A stretch of DNA of 22,423 nt from Phycisphaerae bacterium (GCA_020058145.1 JAGVEP010000282.1:1-22423), one strand, 5' to 3'; shown: positions 8,032-16,519, counted from the first letter of the stretch. Notes: generated from the letters alone by a model not told the origin. Made by a program: numbers and translations.

Positions 8032-9119
8032 CTGAGGACGGCCACGAAGGCGTTGATGTCGTCGAAATCCACGTCACCGTCGGCGTTGCAGTCGGCGTTG
8101 AGAATGTTGCAGTTCGGATACGCCGCCTGGTAGCCCGTCGGATCACTCAGCGCGAGGACGAACGGGTTGATGTCGTCGAAGTCGACGGCGCCGTCGCAGT
8201 TCAGGTCGCCGGGGGCGTTGGCGGCCTTCAGGCCCAGGCTGTGGTCACCGCCCCCCGCGACGCCGACGAAGCCGCTGTTGGGCGCCGGAACGTTGCATTG
8301 GCCCTGGATATTGTATCCCCACGCCATGATCGAGCCGTCGACCTTCAGGCCCAGGCTGTGGTTCCAGCCCCCCGCGACGGCGACGAAGCCGCTGTTGGGC
8401 GCCGGAACGTTGCATTGGCCGTCGCCGTTCCATCCCCACGCCACGATCGAGCCGTCGGCCTTCAGGCCCAGACTGTGGGCCCAGGCCCCCGCGACGGCGA
8501 CGAAGCCGCTGTCGGGCGCCGGAACGTTGCATTGGCCGTAGCCGTTGTATCCCCACGCCACGATCGAGCCGTCGGCCTTCAGGCCCAGACTGTGGTCTCC
8601 GCCCCCCGCGATGCCGATGAAATCGGCATTGGGCGCCGGGACGTTGCATTGGCCGGAGCCGTTGTATCCCCACGCCACGAGCGAGCCGTCGGCCTTCAGG
8701 CCCAGGCTGTGGTAGAGGCCCCCCGCGACGGCGACGAAGCCGCCGTTGGGCGCCGGGACGCTGCATTGGCCGTTGTCGTTCCTTCCCCACGCCACGATCG
8801 ACCCGTCGGCCTTCAGCCCCAGGCTGTGGTACCCGCCCCCCCCGATGCCGATGAAACCGGCATTGGGGGCCGGGACGTTGCATTGGCCCTCGTAGTTCCT
8901 TCCCCACGCCACGAGCGAGCCGTCGGCCTTCAGGCCCAGGCTGTGGTCCGCGCCCCCCGCGACGCCGACGAAGCCGCTGTTGGGCGCCGGGACGTTGCAC
9001 TCGCCGTAGCCGTTGTGTCCCCACGCCACGATCGCCCCCGGGTCCTGCGCCACGACCACCGAGTTCACCAGCAACCCGAACGCGATCGCGCAGACAATCG
9101 TTGTTACGTTCGTCCTCAT
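8022..9119 (-). CDS. Secreted seven-repeat RCC1-type beta-propeller with dockerin-like module
   Basis: 365 residues from the ATG at 9119, preceded by GGAGGACGGAGAATC and followed by a signal peptide (MRTNVTTIVCAIAF, cleavage near VVA/QD). Residues ~26-300 are seven consecutive 39-residue repeats of the form VAWGxNxxGQCNVPAP, GFxxVAGG, HSLGLKADGS. This is the RCC1/BNR-like repeat (PF13540 type), and seven copies are exactly what closes a seven-bladed propeller. Blades are shorter than in eukaryotic RCC1. Residues 303-365 are the dockerin-like module (DLNCDGAVDFDD, DCNADGDVDFDD). No catalytic residues are visible; a binding or scaffold role at the cell surface is the most reasonable inference. 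Large gaps on both sides suggest it has its own promoter, which I could not identify. Confidence 0.75.
   Translation of the reverse strand: MRTNVTTIVCAIAFGLLVNSVVVAQDPGAIVAWGHNGYGECNVPAPNSGFVGVAGGADHSLGLKADGSLVAWGRNYEGQCNVPAPNAGFIGIGGGGYHSLGLKADGSIVAWGRNDNGQCSVPAPNGGFVAVAGGLYHSLGLKADGSLVAWGYNGSGQCNVPAPNADFIGIAGGGDHSLGLKADGSIVAWGYNGYGQCNVPAPDSGFVAVAGAWAHSLGLKADGSIVAWGWNGDGQCNVPAPNSGFVAVAGGWNHSLGLKVDGSIMAWGYNIQGQCNVPAPNSGFVGVAGGGDHSLGLKAANAPGDLNCDGAVDFDDINPFVLALSDPTGYQAAYPNCNILNADCNADGDVDFDDINAFVAVLSGG
8226..9044 (-). repeat. Seven 117-bp in-frame tandem repeats encoding the propeller blades
   Basis: The landmark CTTCAG(G/C)CCCAG recurs at 8226, 8343, 8460, 8577, 8694, 8811 and 8928, an exact 117-bp spacing with no indels. 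Units are nearly identical at DNA level apart from a few variable codons around the tryptophan and the blade-top loop, which suggests recent duplication or ongoing homogenisation. Confidence 0.9.
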
Positions 9120-9326
9120 GATTCTCCGTCCTCCAATGGGCTGTGCCGGAAGGTCGGCGCCGCACGGCGCTGGCGCGAGCGTACTTCCGGCCTGCTGCCC
9201 CATGATGTGCCTCCGGCGGGCAGCGCCGTCGCCCACAGCGAGCTGCGGCCCGAACTCCCCGCACACCGGCCATTGTACCGCGGGGCCGGCACTGAAGGTA
9301 GTGAAATCCTACGTTTTGCGAGGAAC

Positions 9327-9432
9327 CCGAGCCGCGACCGTAAGGGAGCGGATTGCGAATGCGCGGCGGACCGCCGTGCAGAGCGGCCGCGATCGCGCTT
9401 CGCGTAACCGCTCCCTTACGGTCGCGGCTCGG
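9327..9432. repeat. 25-bp perfect inverted repeat
   Basis: The 25 bases at 9327-9351 (core GAGCCGCGACCGTAAGGGAG) are the exact reverse complement of 9408-9432, separated by 56 bases. This is long enough to be a palindromic dispersed element rather than a simple terminator. From memory, GCGACCGTAAGGGAGCGG-type strings are frequent between planctomycete genes. Confidence 0.8.
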
Positions 9433-9465
9433 ATTGTCGCGGCTCGGATTGTCGCGGCTCGGATT
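9421..9465. repeat. Three tandem 15-bp repeats
   Basis: GTCGCGGCTCGGATT is repeated three times without change (9421-9435, 9436-9450, 9451-9465). A diverged fourth copy starts at 9467. The first unit overlaps the right arm of the 25-bp inverted repeat, so the array probably arose by slippage from that arm. Confidence 0.85.
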
Positions 9466-9484
9466 GGTCGCGGCTCCGCTTGGC

Positions 9485-9508
9485 GCGCCGGACTCGGAGG
9501 TCCGGCGC
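9485..9508 (-). terminator. Terminator-like hairpin directly after the 9508 gene
   Basis: GCGCCGGAC (9485-9493) and GTCCGGCGC (9500-9508) form a 9-bp perfect stem with a 6-base loop, touching the TAG stop (9508-9510). It is strong and correctly placed for the end of this transcript but has no T-tract. It could equally be another copy of the dispersed palindromes seen nearby. Confidence 0.45.
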
Positions 9509-11031
9509 TACTGGCCGCTCAGGATAGTGACAAACGGGTTGATGTCGTCGAAATCGACGAACCCGTCGCCGTTGCAGTCGCCGTTCAGGAGGTGGCAGTT
9601 CGGGTACGCTGCGTGGTACCCCGCCGGATCCGAGATCGCCAGCACGAATGGGTTGATGTCCTCAAAGTCGACCACGCCGTCGCAGTTGAGGTCGCCCGGC
9701 ACCAGTAGGGACATCCGCAGGAAGGCGTCGCCCAGGTTGGTCCCGGCGGCGTTGCGCAAAGACACCAGGAAGTACACCATGAGACTGTCCGTCAGGTGCA
9801 CGTCGTTGGCCTGGAAGGTGCTGATGAACAGGTCGTCATCAAACAAGCCGTTGCCGTTCAGATCGATTGGGTCGTTTTCGCGGGCCACGATGGTCGTGCC
9901 GTTGAGAACCAGGGCGTAGTCGCGGGCGGGATCCGCGTTGTCGGTATTGCCGGCCAGCAGCCAGTCGCCCACCCGGTTCCCCGTGAACGCCAGGAGGGTG
10001 TTGCCCCAGTGCTCGCCGGCGGCGATCAAATCGCCGGTTTTTGCGAATAGCACGCCGTTTCGCACGGCCCAGTCGTTGTCGTTCGGATCGTCGCCGCGGC
10101 AGAACCAGGTACCGTCGGAGAGCATGCGGGTGAAGAAGATGGCGGTCATCGTCATCGGCGAACCGGCCACCGGGAAGCCCTCTTGCAACACGATGTGGTC
10201 ATCGACGGCCAAAATATTGTCGATGTTCGTGTTGGGGTTCTGCGTGTCGCCTTTGGCGAACCAGTGCACGCCGTCGGGGGCGCCGCCACAGTCGTCGTAG
10301 TCAAAGCTATCCCAGATTTCGCCGTCAATCGTGCTCACGCCGGACTGCCGGAAGCCCGTGTGGCCGTGGAAGAAGGCCGGGTAGCGGCTGCTATGGCAAT
10401 TCTGGATCGGCGTGTCGACGAACGCCACCTGCCCGTTATTGAGCAAGTGCACCGAGTTGATCGAGTTGCCGAGCAGTTCGTCGCCGGACGGGTTCGGCGG
10501 CTGGTCGATCAGCCCGAGCGCGGCGTCACCCATTTGGACGACGACCGTGTGAGTGGCACCGTCAAACACGACGATCTTCTCGAACACCGCGAGGCTGCCG
10601 CCCTTCGCCCGGAAACTGAAGGCGATGTTCCCGAGCTCGTCCCAGGCGGCTGGGACGGGCGAATCGAAGAAATCGTACTGCTCGCCCGGCGCCCCGCCCT
10701 GGAGAGGCTGGCCATCCTGGGCGAAAGCGCTGCCGGCGGTGTCGGAACCCAGCATCAGAATCGCGTCGAGGGAGGTAGCCAGGTTCGAGCGGGCCTTGAC
10801 CACCCATTGCCCGCCATCGTGTCGCAGAGCCAACTCCTCCAGCGCGGTGAACTCCGCGAATACGGGCTGGCCGTTGGCGTCACGTGCCCCCGGCACGACC
10901 GCGGTTGGATGACCAGAAATCTCCGTGTAGAGCACTCCGATTGGGCCGGCGCTGGCCCCGACACATGCCGCCAGCGCGATCAGAATCACGCTCGAAATGC
11001 GGCTTGATCTGGATGTTCCCTGGGTCGTCAT
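9508..11031 (-). CDS. Secreted protein of unknown function with dockerin-like module
   Basis: 507 residues. The ATG at 11031 has CAGGAG ten bases upstream and opens a signal peptide (SSRISSVILIALAACVGASA). The body (residues ~30-440) is beta-rich, with phrases such as ELGNIAFSF and NNGQVAFVD. These recall secreted planctomycete proteins built from xxxGxxAF repeats, normally followed by a C-terminal anchor. Residues 390-402 (DLNGNGLFDDDLF) look like a further single calcium loop inside the body. Residues 445-507 are the dockerin-like module (DLNCDGVVDFED, DCNGDGFVDFDD). No enzyme motif is visible. It has its own promoter candidate at 11146-11174 and a hairpin at its stop, so it may be a single-gene unit. 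Function unknown. Confidence 0.6.
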   Translation of the reverse strand: MTTQGTSRSSRISSVILIALAACVGASAGPIGVLYTEISGHPTAVVPGARDANGQPVFAEFTALEELALRHDGGQWVVKARSNLATSLDAILMLGSDTAGSAFAQDGQPLQGGAPGEQYDFFDSPVPAAWDELGNIAFSFRAKGGSLAVFEKIVVFDGATHTVVVQMGDAALGLIDQPPNPSGDELLGNSINSVHLLNNGQVAFVDTPIQNCHSSRYPAFFHGHTGFRQSGVSTIDGEIWDSFDYDDCGGAPDGVHWFAKGDTQNPNTNIDNILAVDDHIVLQEGFPVAGSPMTMTAIFFTRMLSDGTWFCRGDDPNDNDWAVRNGVLFAKTGDLIAAGEHWGNTLLAFTGNRVGDWLLAGNTDNADPARDYALVLNGTTIVARENDPIDLNGNGLFDDDLFISTFQANDVHLTDSLMVYFLVSLRNAAGTNLGDAFLRMSLLVPGDLNCDGVVDFEDINPFVLAISDPAGYHAAYPNCHLLNGDCNGDGFVDFDDINPFVTILSGQ

Positions 11032-11145
11032 GGTGTTTGTGCTCCTGCCTCTCGAGTTGCCTGCCCCGTTCGTCTGCGTCGCAGTATGCGGTTCTCATTC
11101 TGCCCATGCCCAAAGGGGGCAGCCACCCGCTACCCCCACATTCAC

Positions 11146-11174
11146 ATGGTAGTGTCGGGCTGGCGCGATGTCAA
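11146..11174 (-). promoter_or_regulatory. Sigma70-like promoter for the 9508-11031 gene
   Basis: On the minus strand a perfect TTGACA (11169-11174) is followed after 17 bases by TACCAT (11146-11151, 4 of 6 to TATAAT). This places a start site about 105-110 bases upstream of the ATG at 11031 and beyond the end of the PPC gene. The spacing is ideal, but the -10 box is mediocre. Confidence 0.4.
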
Positions 11175-11231
11175 CGGCGTTTGACGGTGCTTTGCGGCTG
11201 CGCGGCAGAGTCCCTGCTATTCAGGCGCCGT

Positions 11232-13583
11232 TCATGGGCGTACGATCTCGAACGGAATGGCTGGCAGGAATCCGACCGACACGCGCGCTGTCCGTTTGGT
11301 CTGAGCGTCGGCTTCAGGGCGCGCGGCGGCCATAAACCCTTCAACGATCAGGTTGTCCCGCAGCCCGGGCGGCGCGGTTTCCTGGTCGGCTTTCAGTACC
11401 AGGGTCACGCCGTCGGGCGCATGGTCCACTCTTACGAGAGTCACGCCAGCCGGCGGCTCACTGAGTGTCAGCTCGATCTTGCGGAGCCAATTCCGGGCGG
11501 GCGTATTGACGCGCACCTCAGCCGTACCGCCGACGGGGATACGCACCGGCGAGGCGTCAGCAAGCGTGATGACCGGCGGGGTCTGTTTCGTGGGCAGGAC
11601 CGTCGCCAGCAACTCTTGCGAGGGCACGAGGTGCCGGTAGCTGAAAGCCTGCATCATGTCCGCTGCGGGGATGACGGCCCGAGTCACCGTGCGATGACCG
11701 ATTTCCGCGCGGCCTTCGAGCTCTAGTGTGAGCGGGTGTTCCGACGGGTCGCGTGGTGCTGCGATGGTGAAACGGAGACGATCGCACCCGCCCGGAATGC
11801 GTGCGCCGTGCAGGATGAACCCGGCCGGCGCGTTGGTCAGCGCCAGGTCGATGTCGCCGTTGAAGCCGTCTTTGCGCAGGACGTAGACGCATACGGGCAC
11901 GACGCGCCCCGCAGGCACGTTGATGCAGGAGGGCGCCAGGCGAAGCTCGAAATCCGGCCGCGGGGCGCTGAGCCGCAGGCGATAGCCATACTCCGGCCCG
12001 CCGTGCTGCTGCGCATCCGCCACTTTCACGTAATAAACGCCGGTCGCGGGCAGTTTCACGCGCAGATACGAGTCGGCGTTGTGGGTGAGCAGCCCGGTCG
12101 CGGGCGCGTCCATGTCGTCATTCCAGGCCAGGACTTTCCCCGCGGCAGCGGTGATGCTGAGCCGCGAATCGAGCGGCGAATTCAGCCGGCGTGCGGACAC
12201 TTCGGCGACCAACTCTTCTCCGGCGCGGCCTGCGACCTGGTAGACGTCCACGTCGTCGGGCGGGTCGATGCGGCCGTTGACCATGCGCGGCGGCGCGATG
12301 CGCTGCGCGTGTTCCCGATCGTCGTTCGGCTCGCTCTCGAAGCGCGCCGGGAGGGTATCAACCGCGTAAAGAAACTCGTTCGAACGCCACTTGCCGCGCT
12401 GCGCGAATGTCGAGCGGATGCCTTCAGCGCCCGCCGGCGCTTCGAGCTGGATGCGCTCGCGCCGCAGGTTCCAGCCAAAGACCCCGGCCGTCGCGGCGGA
12501 GCCGGCCTGGCCACCGAGCGGGAAGATCTGGGTGACAAACGGCAACTCGCCGACGGAGACACGGTAGACGAAGTCCTCGCGCCCGCGGTAAAGCGCGTCG
12601 CGGAGCTCGAGTCGATATTCGCCGTCGTCGGGGACTTCATAGAGGAGCACGGGGTCCGGGTTGAAGCGGTAATCATCGACGAACGCCAGCTCGGCGCCCG
12701 CTGCATCGTACAGCGCGACCGTAGCCTGAAACCAGCCGGGAACGGCGTCGGCCAGGTACGGAATCAGCCGGCGGGCCTGCACGTCGATCACGAGGCGCTG
12801 CCCGCGTTTGGCCTGGAAGCGGAATTTGTCGACATCGCCGGGCATGATCTGGCCATTGATCAGCAGGGGCAACGACAAGGTGGACGCGGTGGGTGCCTCT
12901 CCACCGATAGGCTCCTGCTCGGAGATTTCCGGCAGGCCGCCCACCTGGAAGCGCAGCGGGTTCGTCAGACCGGTGGGACCTCCGAGGCGCAGCTCGCGGT
13001 CGCCCGGCGCCGCGTTGGCATCGATCGTAATCTCGAGCAGCACGACTTGGGCGAGCTGCGGATTCACCTGGCGCTTGTCGCGGCTGCGGATGGCGCCGAG
13101 GTAGTACTCCAGTTCGCGGAGGCTCAGCGCGTCCACATCCACTTCGGGCGGAGCGCTCGGCTGGGTGGCGGGCTTGCTCGTCGGATCGTCGCGTTTGCGC
13201 GGCGTTTGCGTGGCGGGCAATTCGCCGCGGAGCTTCGATTCCGGCTTGATGGGGGTGGAGTCGGCGCGCGGGTTCTGCCGCAGCGCGAGCAGCCGCTTGC
13301 GAGCTTCGAGGAGCTGGTCGCGCTCGAGATTTCGGATATTCGGCACGGGGCGACTTACCGTGGCATGCACCCCGCTGCCCGTGATATAGACCTCGGAGAC
13401 TCCGCGGAACTGCTGCCCAGCCGCGATCGCGTGTAGCGTGATACCCTGTTTCCCGCCCGCAGGATAGACGTAGCCGAGGTGCGGTTCCCGGCCGTTGGGC
13501 GCCGCCTGCGCACCCACGGCCAGCGCAGCGAGGGCTGCGAGCAGGCGCCAGCGCGGACTGCGGGCTATCCTGGGGGCGCTCAC
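11232..13583 (-). CDS. Exported PPC-domain protein of the DUF1501 triad
   Basis: 783 residues starting at a GTG (13583) that overlaps the stop of the upstream DUF1501 gene as GTGA, with AAGGAG six bases before it. Extending the frame upstream would run antisense-like arginine-rich sequence inside the DUF1501 gene. The N-terminus is a signal peptide (RWRLLAALAALAVGAQA). Residues ~238-345 and ~415-540 are two pre-peptidase C-terminal (PPC) type beta-sandwich domains, the second opened by the hallmark ESEPNDD and including DDVDVYQV. Residues ~540-783 are further beta-sandwich sequence. A charged, Pro/Lys-rich linker spans ~100-150. No protease active site is visible. In planctomycetes such proteins accompany DUF1549/DUF1501 proteins; a role as surface or periplasmic partner is inferred from that association only. 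Confidence 0.75.
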   Translation of the reverse strand: MSAPRIARSPRWRLLAALAALAVGAQAAPNGREPHLGYVYPAGGKQGITLHAIAAGQQFRGVSEVYITGSGVHATVSRPVPNIRNLERDQLLEARKRLLALRQNPRADSTPIKPESKLRGELPATQTPRKRDDPTSKPATQPSAPPEVDVDALSLRELEYYLGAIRSRDKRQVNPQLAQVVLLEITIDANAAPGDRELRLGGPTGLTNPLRFQVGGLPEISEQEPIGGEAPTASTLSLPLLINGQIMPGDVDKFRFQAKRGQRLVIDVQARRLIPYLADAVPGWFQATVALYDAAGAELAFVDDYRFNPDPVLLYEVPDDGEYRLELRDALYRGREDFVYRVSVGELPFVTQIFPLGGQAGSAATAGVFGWNLRRERIQLEAPAGAEGIRSTFAQRGKWRSNEFLYAVDTLPARFESEPNDDREHAQRIAPPRMVNGRIDPPDDVDVYQVAGRAGEELVAEVSARRLNSPLDSRLSITAAAGKVLAWNDDMDAPATGLLTHNADSYLRVKLPATGVYYVKVADAQQHGGPEYGYRLRLSAPRPDFELRLAPSCINVPAGRVVPVCVYVLRKDGFNGDIDLALTNAPAGFILHGARIPGGCDRLRFTIAAPRDPSEHPLTLELEGRAEIGHRTVTRAVIPAADMMQAFSYRHLVPSQELLATVLPTKQTPPVITLADASPVRIPVGGTAEVRVNTPARNWLRKIELTLSEPPAGVTLVRVDHAPDGVTLVLKADQETAPPGLRDNLIVEGFMAAARPEADAQTKRTARVSVGFLPAIPFEIVRP

Positions 13584-14929
13584 ATGATCTCCTTGAGCCG
13601 TCCGCCGGCCTGCGCGCCTTCTTCCGGGGAGGGGGTGACACGCACCTGGAGTCCGCCGGGGTGCGGCAGCAGCCCGTCCGGATCGATGCCGAGTAGCTCG
13701 TACATGCTGCCGATTACGTCGTGGGGATACACGGGCCGCTGCGCCACATGCTCGCCCCGCGCGTCTGAAGCGCCCACGACGCGGCCCCCCTTGAAGCCGC
13801 CGCCCGCGACGAGTGCGGAAAAGCACTCGCCGTAGTGCCCCCGGCCCCCGTTCCAGGGCGATTCCCACTGTACGCGGGGCGTGCGTCCAAACTCGCCGCA
13901 GCACCAGACGATCGTCGTGTCCAGCAGGCCGCGCTCCTTAAGCTCCTGGAGCAGCGTGGCCAGGCCACGATCCAGTTCTGGCAGCTTTCGCCGCATGATC
14001 TCGAAGTGCTGCTTGTGCGTGTCCCAGCCTTTGTAGTTGATCGCGACGTACTTAACGTCGTGTTCGATCAGACGACGGGCCATCAGGCAGGACTGGCCGA
14101 AGGTGTTCCGCCCGTACTGCTCGCGTACCGCGTCCTGCTCCGTCCCGAGGTCAAAGAGTTTGGCGGCGTCGCCCAGGATCATGTCATAGGCCCGCCGCTC
14201 GCACTCATCGAGCCTAATGAACTGCGAATTGTCCGGCATGGCTTGGCCGAGCGCATCGAGCTGGTGGAGCAATCCGCGCCGCGCGCGCTGGCGCTGATCG
14301 GAGATGCCCTCCGCGACAATCCCCTCAACCGCGAAGCGTTTTTGTGCCGGGTCGCCGCCCGTGGCGAACGGCTTGTAGCGCGACCCCAGGAAGCCCGCCT
14401 CGGAGAAGCGGCCCAGCGGCGCCGTCAGCACGACGTACGGCGGAATGAGCCCCCGGTAGCCGGGATCGTGGCCCTTGAAGCACGACACGACGGCCCCGAT
14501 GCAGGGGTAGACCAGGCGCTCCCCAGGTTTGCGGCCCGTCTGTACGAGATAGGCGGCCGTCTCGTGCCCGTTGCTTCCGTGCGTCATGCTCCGGATCAGA
14601 GAATACTCGCCGGCCTGTTGGGCGAGCAGCGGCAGCAGTTCGCCGATCTGGATGCCATCCACGTTGGTCGCAATAGCCTTGTTGAGCGGTCCGCAGTAGT
14701 CCTGGCCGGCGTCTGGCTTGGGATCGAACGTGTCGATGTGGCACGCGCCGCCCCAGAGCCAGATCTGGATGACGGCCTTGGCCCGCGCCGGGCGCTCAGC
14801 CGGTCGCGTGACGGGGCTCGCCGCCCAGACCCGCAGACCGGCGGGCGTGGTAAACGCCAGCCCGGCCACGCCGAGTAGTCCGCGCTTCAGCACGTCCCGG
14901 CGCGTCAGGGAGACAGGGATGTCGCGCAT
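13580..14929 (-). CDS. DUF1501 family protein (Tat-exported, sulfatase-fold-like)
   Basis: 449 residues from the ATG at 14929 (GAGAGGCGGCGAG upstream). The N-terminus carries a twin-arginine motif and hydrophobic segment (LTRRDVLKRGLLGVAGLAF), so export by the Tat pathway is likely. Hallmarks of PF07394 are present: IQIWLWGGACHIDTFDPKPDA, MTHGSNGHE, GWDTHKQHF, and GEFGRTPRV followed by a GRGHYGECFSALVAGGG segment. The family resembles the alkaline-phosphatase/sulfatase superfamily and is hugely expanded in planctomycetes; no activity is established. The first gene of the triad ends 12 bp upstream, and the PPC gene overlaps its stop by 4 bp, implying translational coupling. Length is normal for the family and all blocks look intact. 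Confidence 0.9.
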   Translation of the reverse strand: MRDIPVSLTRRDVLKRGLLGVAGLAFTTPAGLRVWAASPVTRPAERPARAKAVIQIWLWGGACHIDTFDPKPDAGQDYCGPLNKAIATNVDGIQIGELLPLLAQQAGEYSLIRSMTHGSNGHETAAYLVQTGRKPGERLVYPCIGAVVSCFKGHDPGYRGLIPPYVVLTAPLGRFSEAGFLGSRYKPFATGGDPAQKRFAVEGIVAEGISDQRQRARRGLLHQLDALGQAMPDNSQFIRLDECERRAYDMILGDAAKLFDLGTEQDAVREQYGRNTFGQSCLMARRLIEHDVKYVAINYKGWDTHKQHFEIMRRKLPELDRGLATLLQELKERGLLDTTIVWCCGEFGRTPRVQWESPWNGGRGHYGECFSALVAGGGFKGGRVVGASDARGEHVAQRPVYPHDVIGSMYELLGIDPDGLLPHPGGLQVRVTPSPEEGAQAGGRLKEIM

Positions 14930-14941
14930 GCTCGCCGCCTC

Positions 14942-16519
14942 TCAGTGTCGGCAAAGGAACTCTTTGCTGTTGATCAGGGCCCAGGCCAGGTCATTGGCCA
15001 CCTCGCGCGACCGGGCGCCACCGCTGCCGAAGTACTGCTCGGCCTGTTTAAGCTCGTCGTCCGTCGGATAACGCGACAGGATGATCAGGTACATGCCGCG
15101 GATGATCTCCCGCCGATTGCCGCGGGCGTCAGCGTGCGCTTTCCGCAGGCGCGGGCTGCGTTCGATCTTCTTCTGGACATCGGTGGAATTCAGCAGGTAG
15201 AGGCGCTGGGCATCGTTCGGCTGGTTGTTGCGTTCAGATTCCAGCCCGGTGTCGCGCGCTGGACGGCCGAACATCTCCAAAAAGGGGCTGGTGATACTGC
15301 CGTCGGCCAGCTCGATGGAACGCTCGTCTTCCGGGATATAGGTGGCCGGTTCCGGGATGAGGCTGGTGTAGCGTTCGCCCGTGCCGCCGATCCAGCACAG
15401 CGCGTCGGCCAGCACCTCCGCTTCCAGCCGGCGCACGGAATAGCACGCGAACAGCTTCTCCGCGTCCGGATGGTCGCTGCCGGGAAGCGTCGACTGCTGG
15501 TACGTGCGCGACTTGAGGATCAGGCGGAAAATGTGCGACAGATCGTATTGGGCGGCAATCAGCTCCTGCTCCAAATACGCCAGGAGCTCGGGATTCTGTG
15601 GCGGATTATCCGGTCGCACGTCGTCCGGCTCGTGGATGATGCCGCGCCCCATGAGCCACGACCAAATGCGGTTGACGATGTTGCGGGTAAAGTAGGGGTT
15701 CCCCGGCGCGATCAGCCAGTTGGCGAAGATGCGGCGCGGGTCGTCGTCAGGCGTGATTCGCACCGCGGCGCCGTCCGGGAGCACGGCTTGCAGGTCGGTC
15801 ACCAGACTTGGTCGCCACAGGACGATCTCCTCTTTCCACTCGGAGGTCTTCTTGTACCCGACTTGCGCAAAGAACACCGCCATTTCGTCCCGCCGGGCCT
15901 GTGGCCAGCTTTCCAGGCGCACCCCCATGAAGGTCAGCGCTACGGCGCTGGCGATGTCGGCGGGCTCGCGGCCCTGAACCGCGCGGTAGAAGTTCACCGG
16001 CGCCTCGCGGAAATTGCTGCCGCTCGACGTCAGCAGCGCGCGTGCGAACCGGTCGTACGGCCAGTTCTGCCGCAGCGCGACGTAGATCCAGCGGTGGTAG
16101 GCCTGTACCGCGTTCGGCCACAAGTTGATCGGATACTCCGCTTTGACCCGCAGCAGATCGCACCATTTGAGGGTCCAGTAGTCCGAAAACTCGGGCCGCT
16201 CCAGGAGCGCGTCGATCAGCAGCGCACGCTTGTCCGGACGGGCGTCCTCCAGAAATCGCAGCACCTCGGCCGGCTCGGGCAACGTGCCGATGACGTCGAG
16301 ATAGGCCCGCCGCAGGAACACCTCGTCCGAGCACAGGTTGGCCGGTGCGATGGCGCGCTCGTGGAGCTTCGCCAGCACCAGCTCATCCAGCCGATTCACG
16401 GCAGCCGGACGCGTGGTGACGACCGAGTCGTCGCTCTCAAATGGGCGCAGGGGCGGTGCGACACCGGCCGCGTCGCGAGCGAGGGGGGCGAGCAAGAGCA
16501 CCCACACGAGTCTGGTCAC
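14942..16519 (-). CDS. DUF1549/DUF1553 (PSCyt2-PSD1) planctomycete exported protein, no cytochrome domain
   Basis: 525 residues from a GTG at 16519, chosen because GGCGGAGA lies seven bases upstream and a hydrophobic signal (TRLVWVLLLAPLARDAAG) follows immediately. An upstream start at 16591 would add 24 signal-less basic residues. Residues ~40-220 match DUF1549 (LDELVLAKLHER, RRAYLDVIGTLPEP, WTLKWCDLLRVK, YDRFARALLTSSGSNF). Residues ~255-520 match DUF1553 (NPYFTRNIVNRIWSWLMGRG, FRLILKSRTYQQS, RRLEAEVLADALCWI, LYLLNSTDVQKKI, ending WALINSKEFLCRH). Many homologs carry an N-terminal cytochrome c-like PSCyt1 domain with CxxCH. None is present here, so this is the short form. It opens the triad; molecular function is not established. 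Confidence 0.88.
   Translation of the reverse strand: MTRLVWVLLLAPLARDAAGVAPPLRPFESDDSVVTTRPAAVNRLDELVLAKLHERAIAPANLCSDEVFLRRAYLDVIGTLPEPAEVLRFLEDARPDKRALLIDALLERPEFSDYWTLKWCDLLRVKAEYPINLWPNAVQAYHRWIYVALRQNWPYDRFARALLTSSGSNFREAPVNFYRAVQGREPADIASAVALTFMGVRLESWPQARRDEMAVFFAQVGYKKTSEWKEEIVLWRPSLVTDLQAVLPDGAAVRITPDDDPRRIFANWLIAPGNPYFTRNIVNRIWSWLMGRGIIHEPDDVRPDNPPQNPELLAYLEQELIAAQYDLSHIFRLILKSRTYQQSTLPGSDHPDAEKLFACYSVRRLEAEVLADALCWIGGTGERYTSLIPEPATYIPEDERSIELADGSITSPFLEMFGRPARDTGLESERNNQPNDAQRLYLLNSTDVQKKIERSPRLRKAHADARGNRREIIRGMYLIILSRYPTDDELKQAEQYFGSGGARSREVANDLAWALINSKEFLCRH

Larger units (their letters stand above)
9120..9507. other. Gene-free intergenic region with repeats at its left gene end
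   Basis: 388 bases without a credible gene. 9120-9300 is the leader of the RCC1-type gene; beyond its ribosome site I see nothing recognisable. 9327-9508 holds inverted and tandem repeats listed separately. Confidence 0.6.

Noticed and set aside
125..11031. Cellulosome gene cluster
   Set aside because: Dockerin-like tags are present, but no cohesin, scaffoldin or carbohydrate-binding module and no clear glycoside hydrolase is seen. Such tags are common on planctomycete secreted proteins without cellulosomes.
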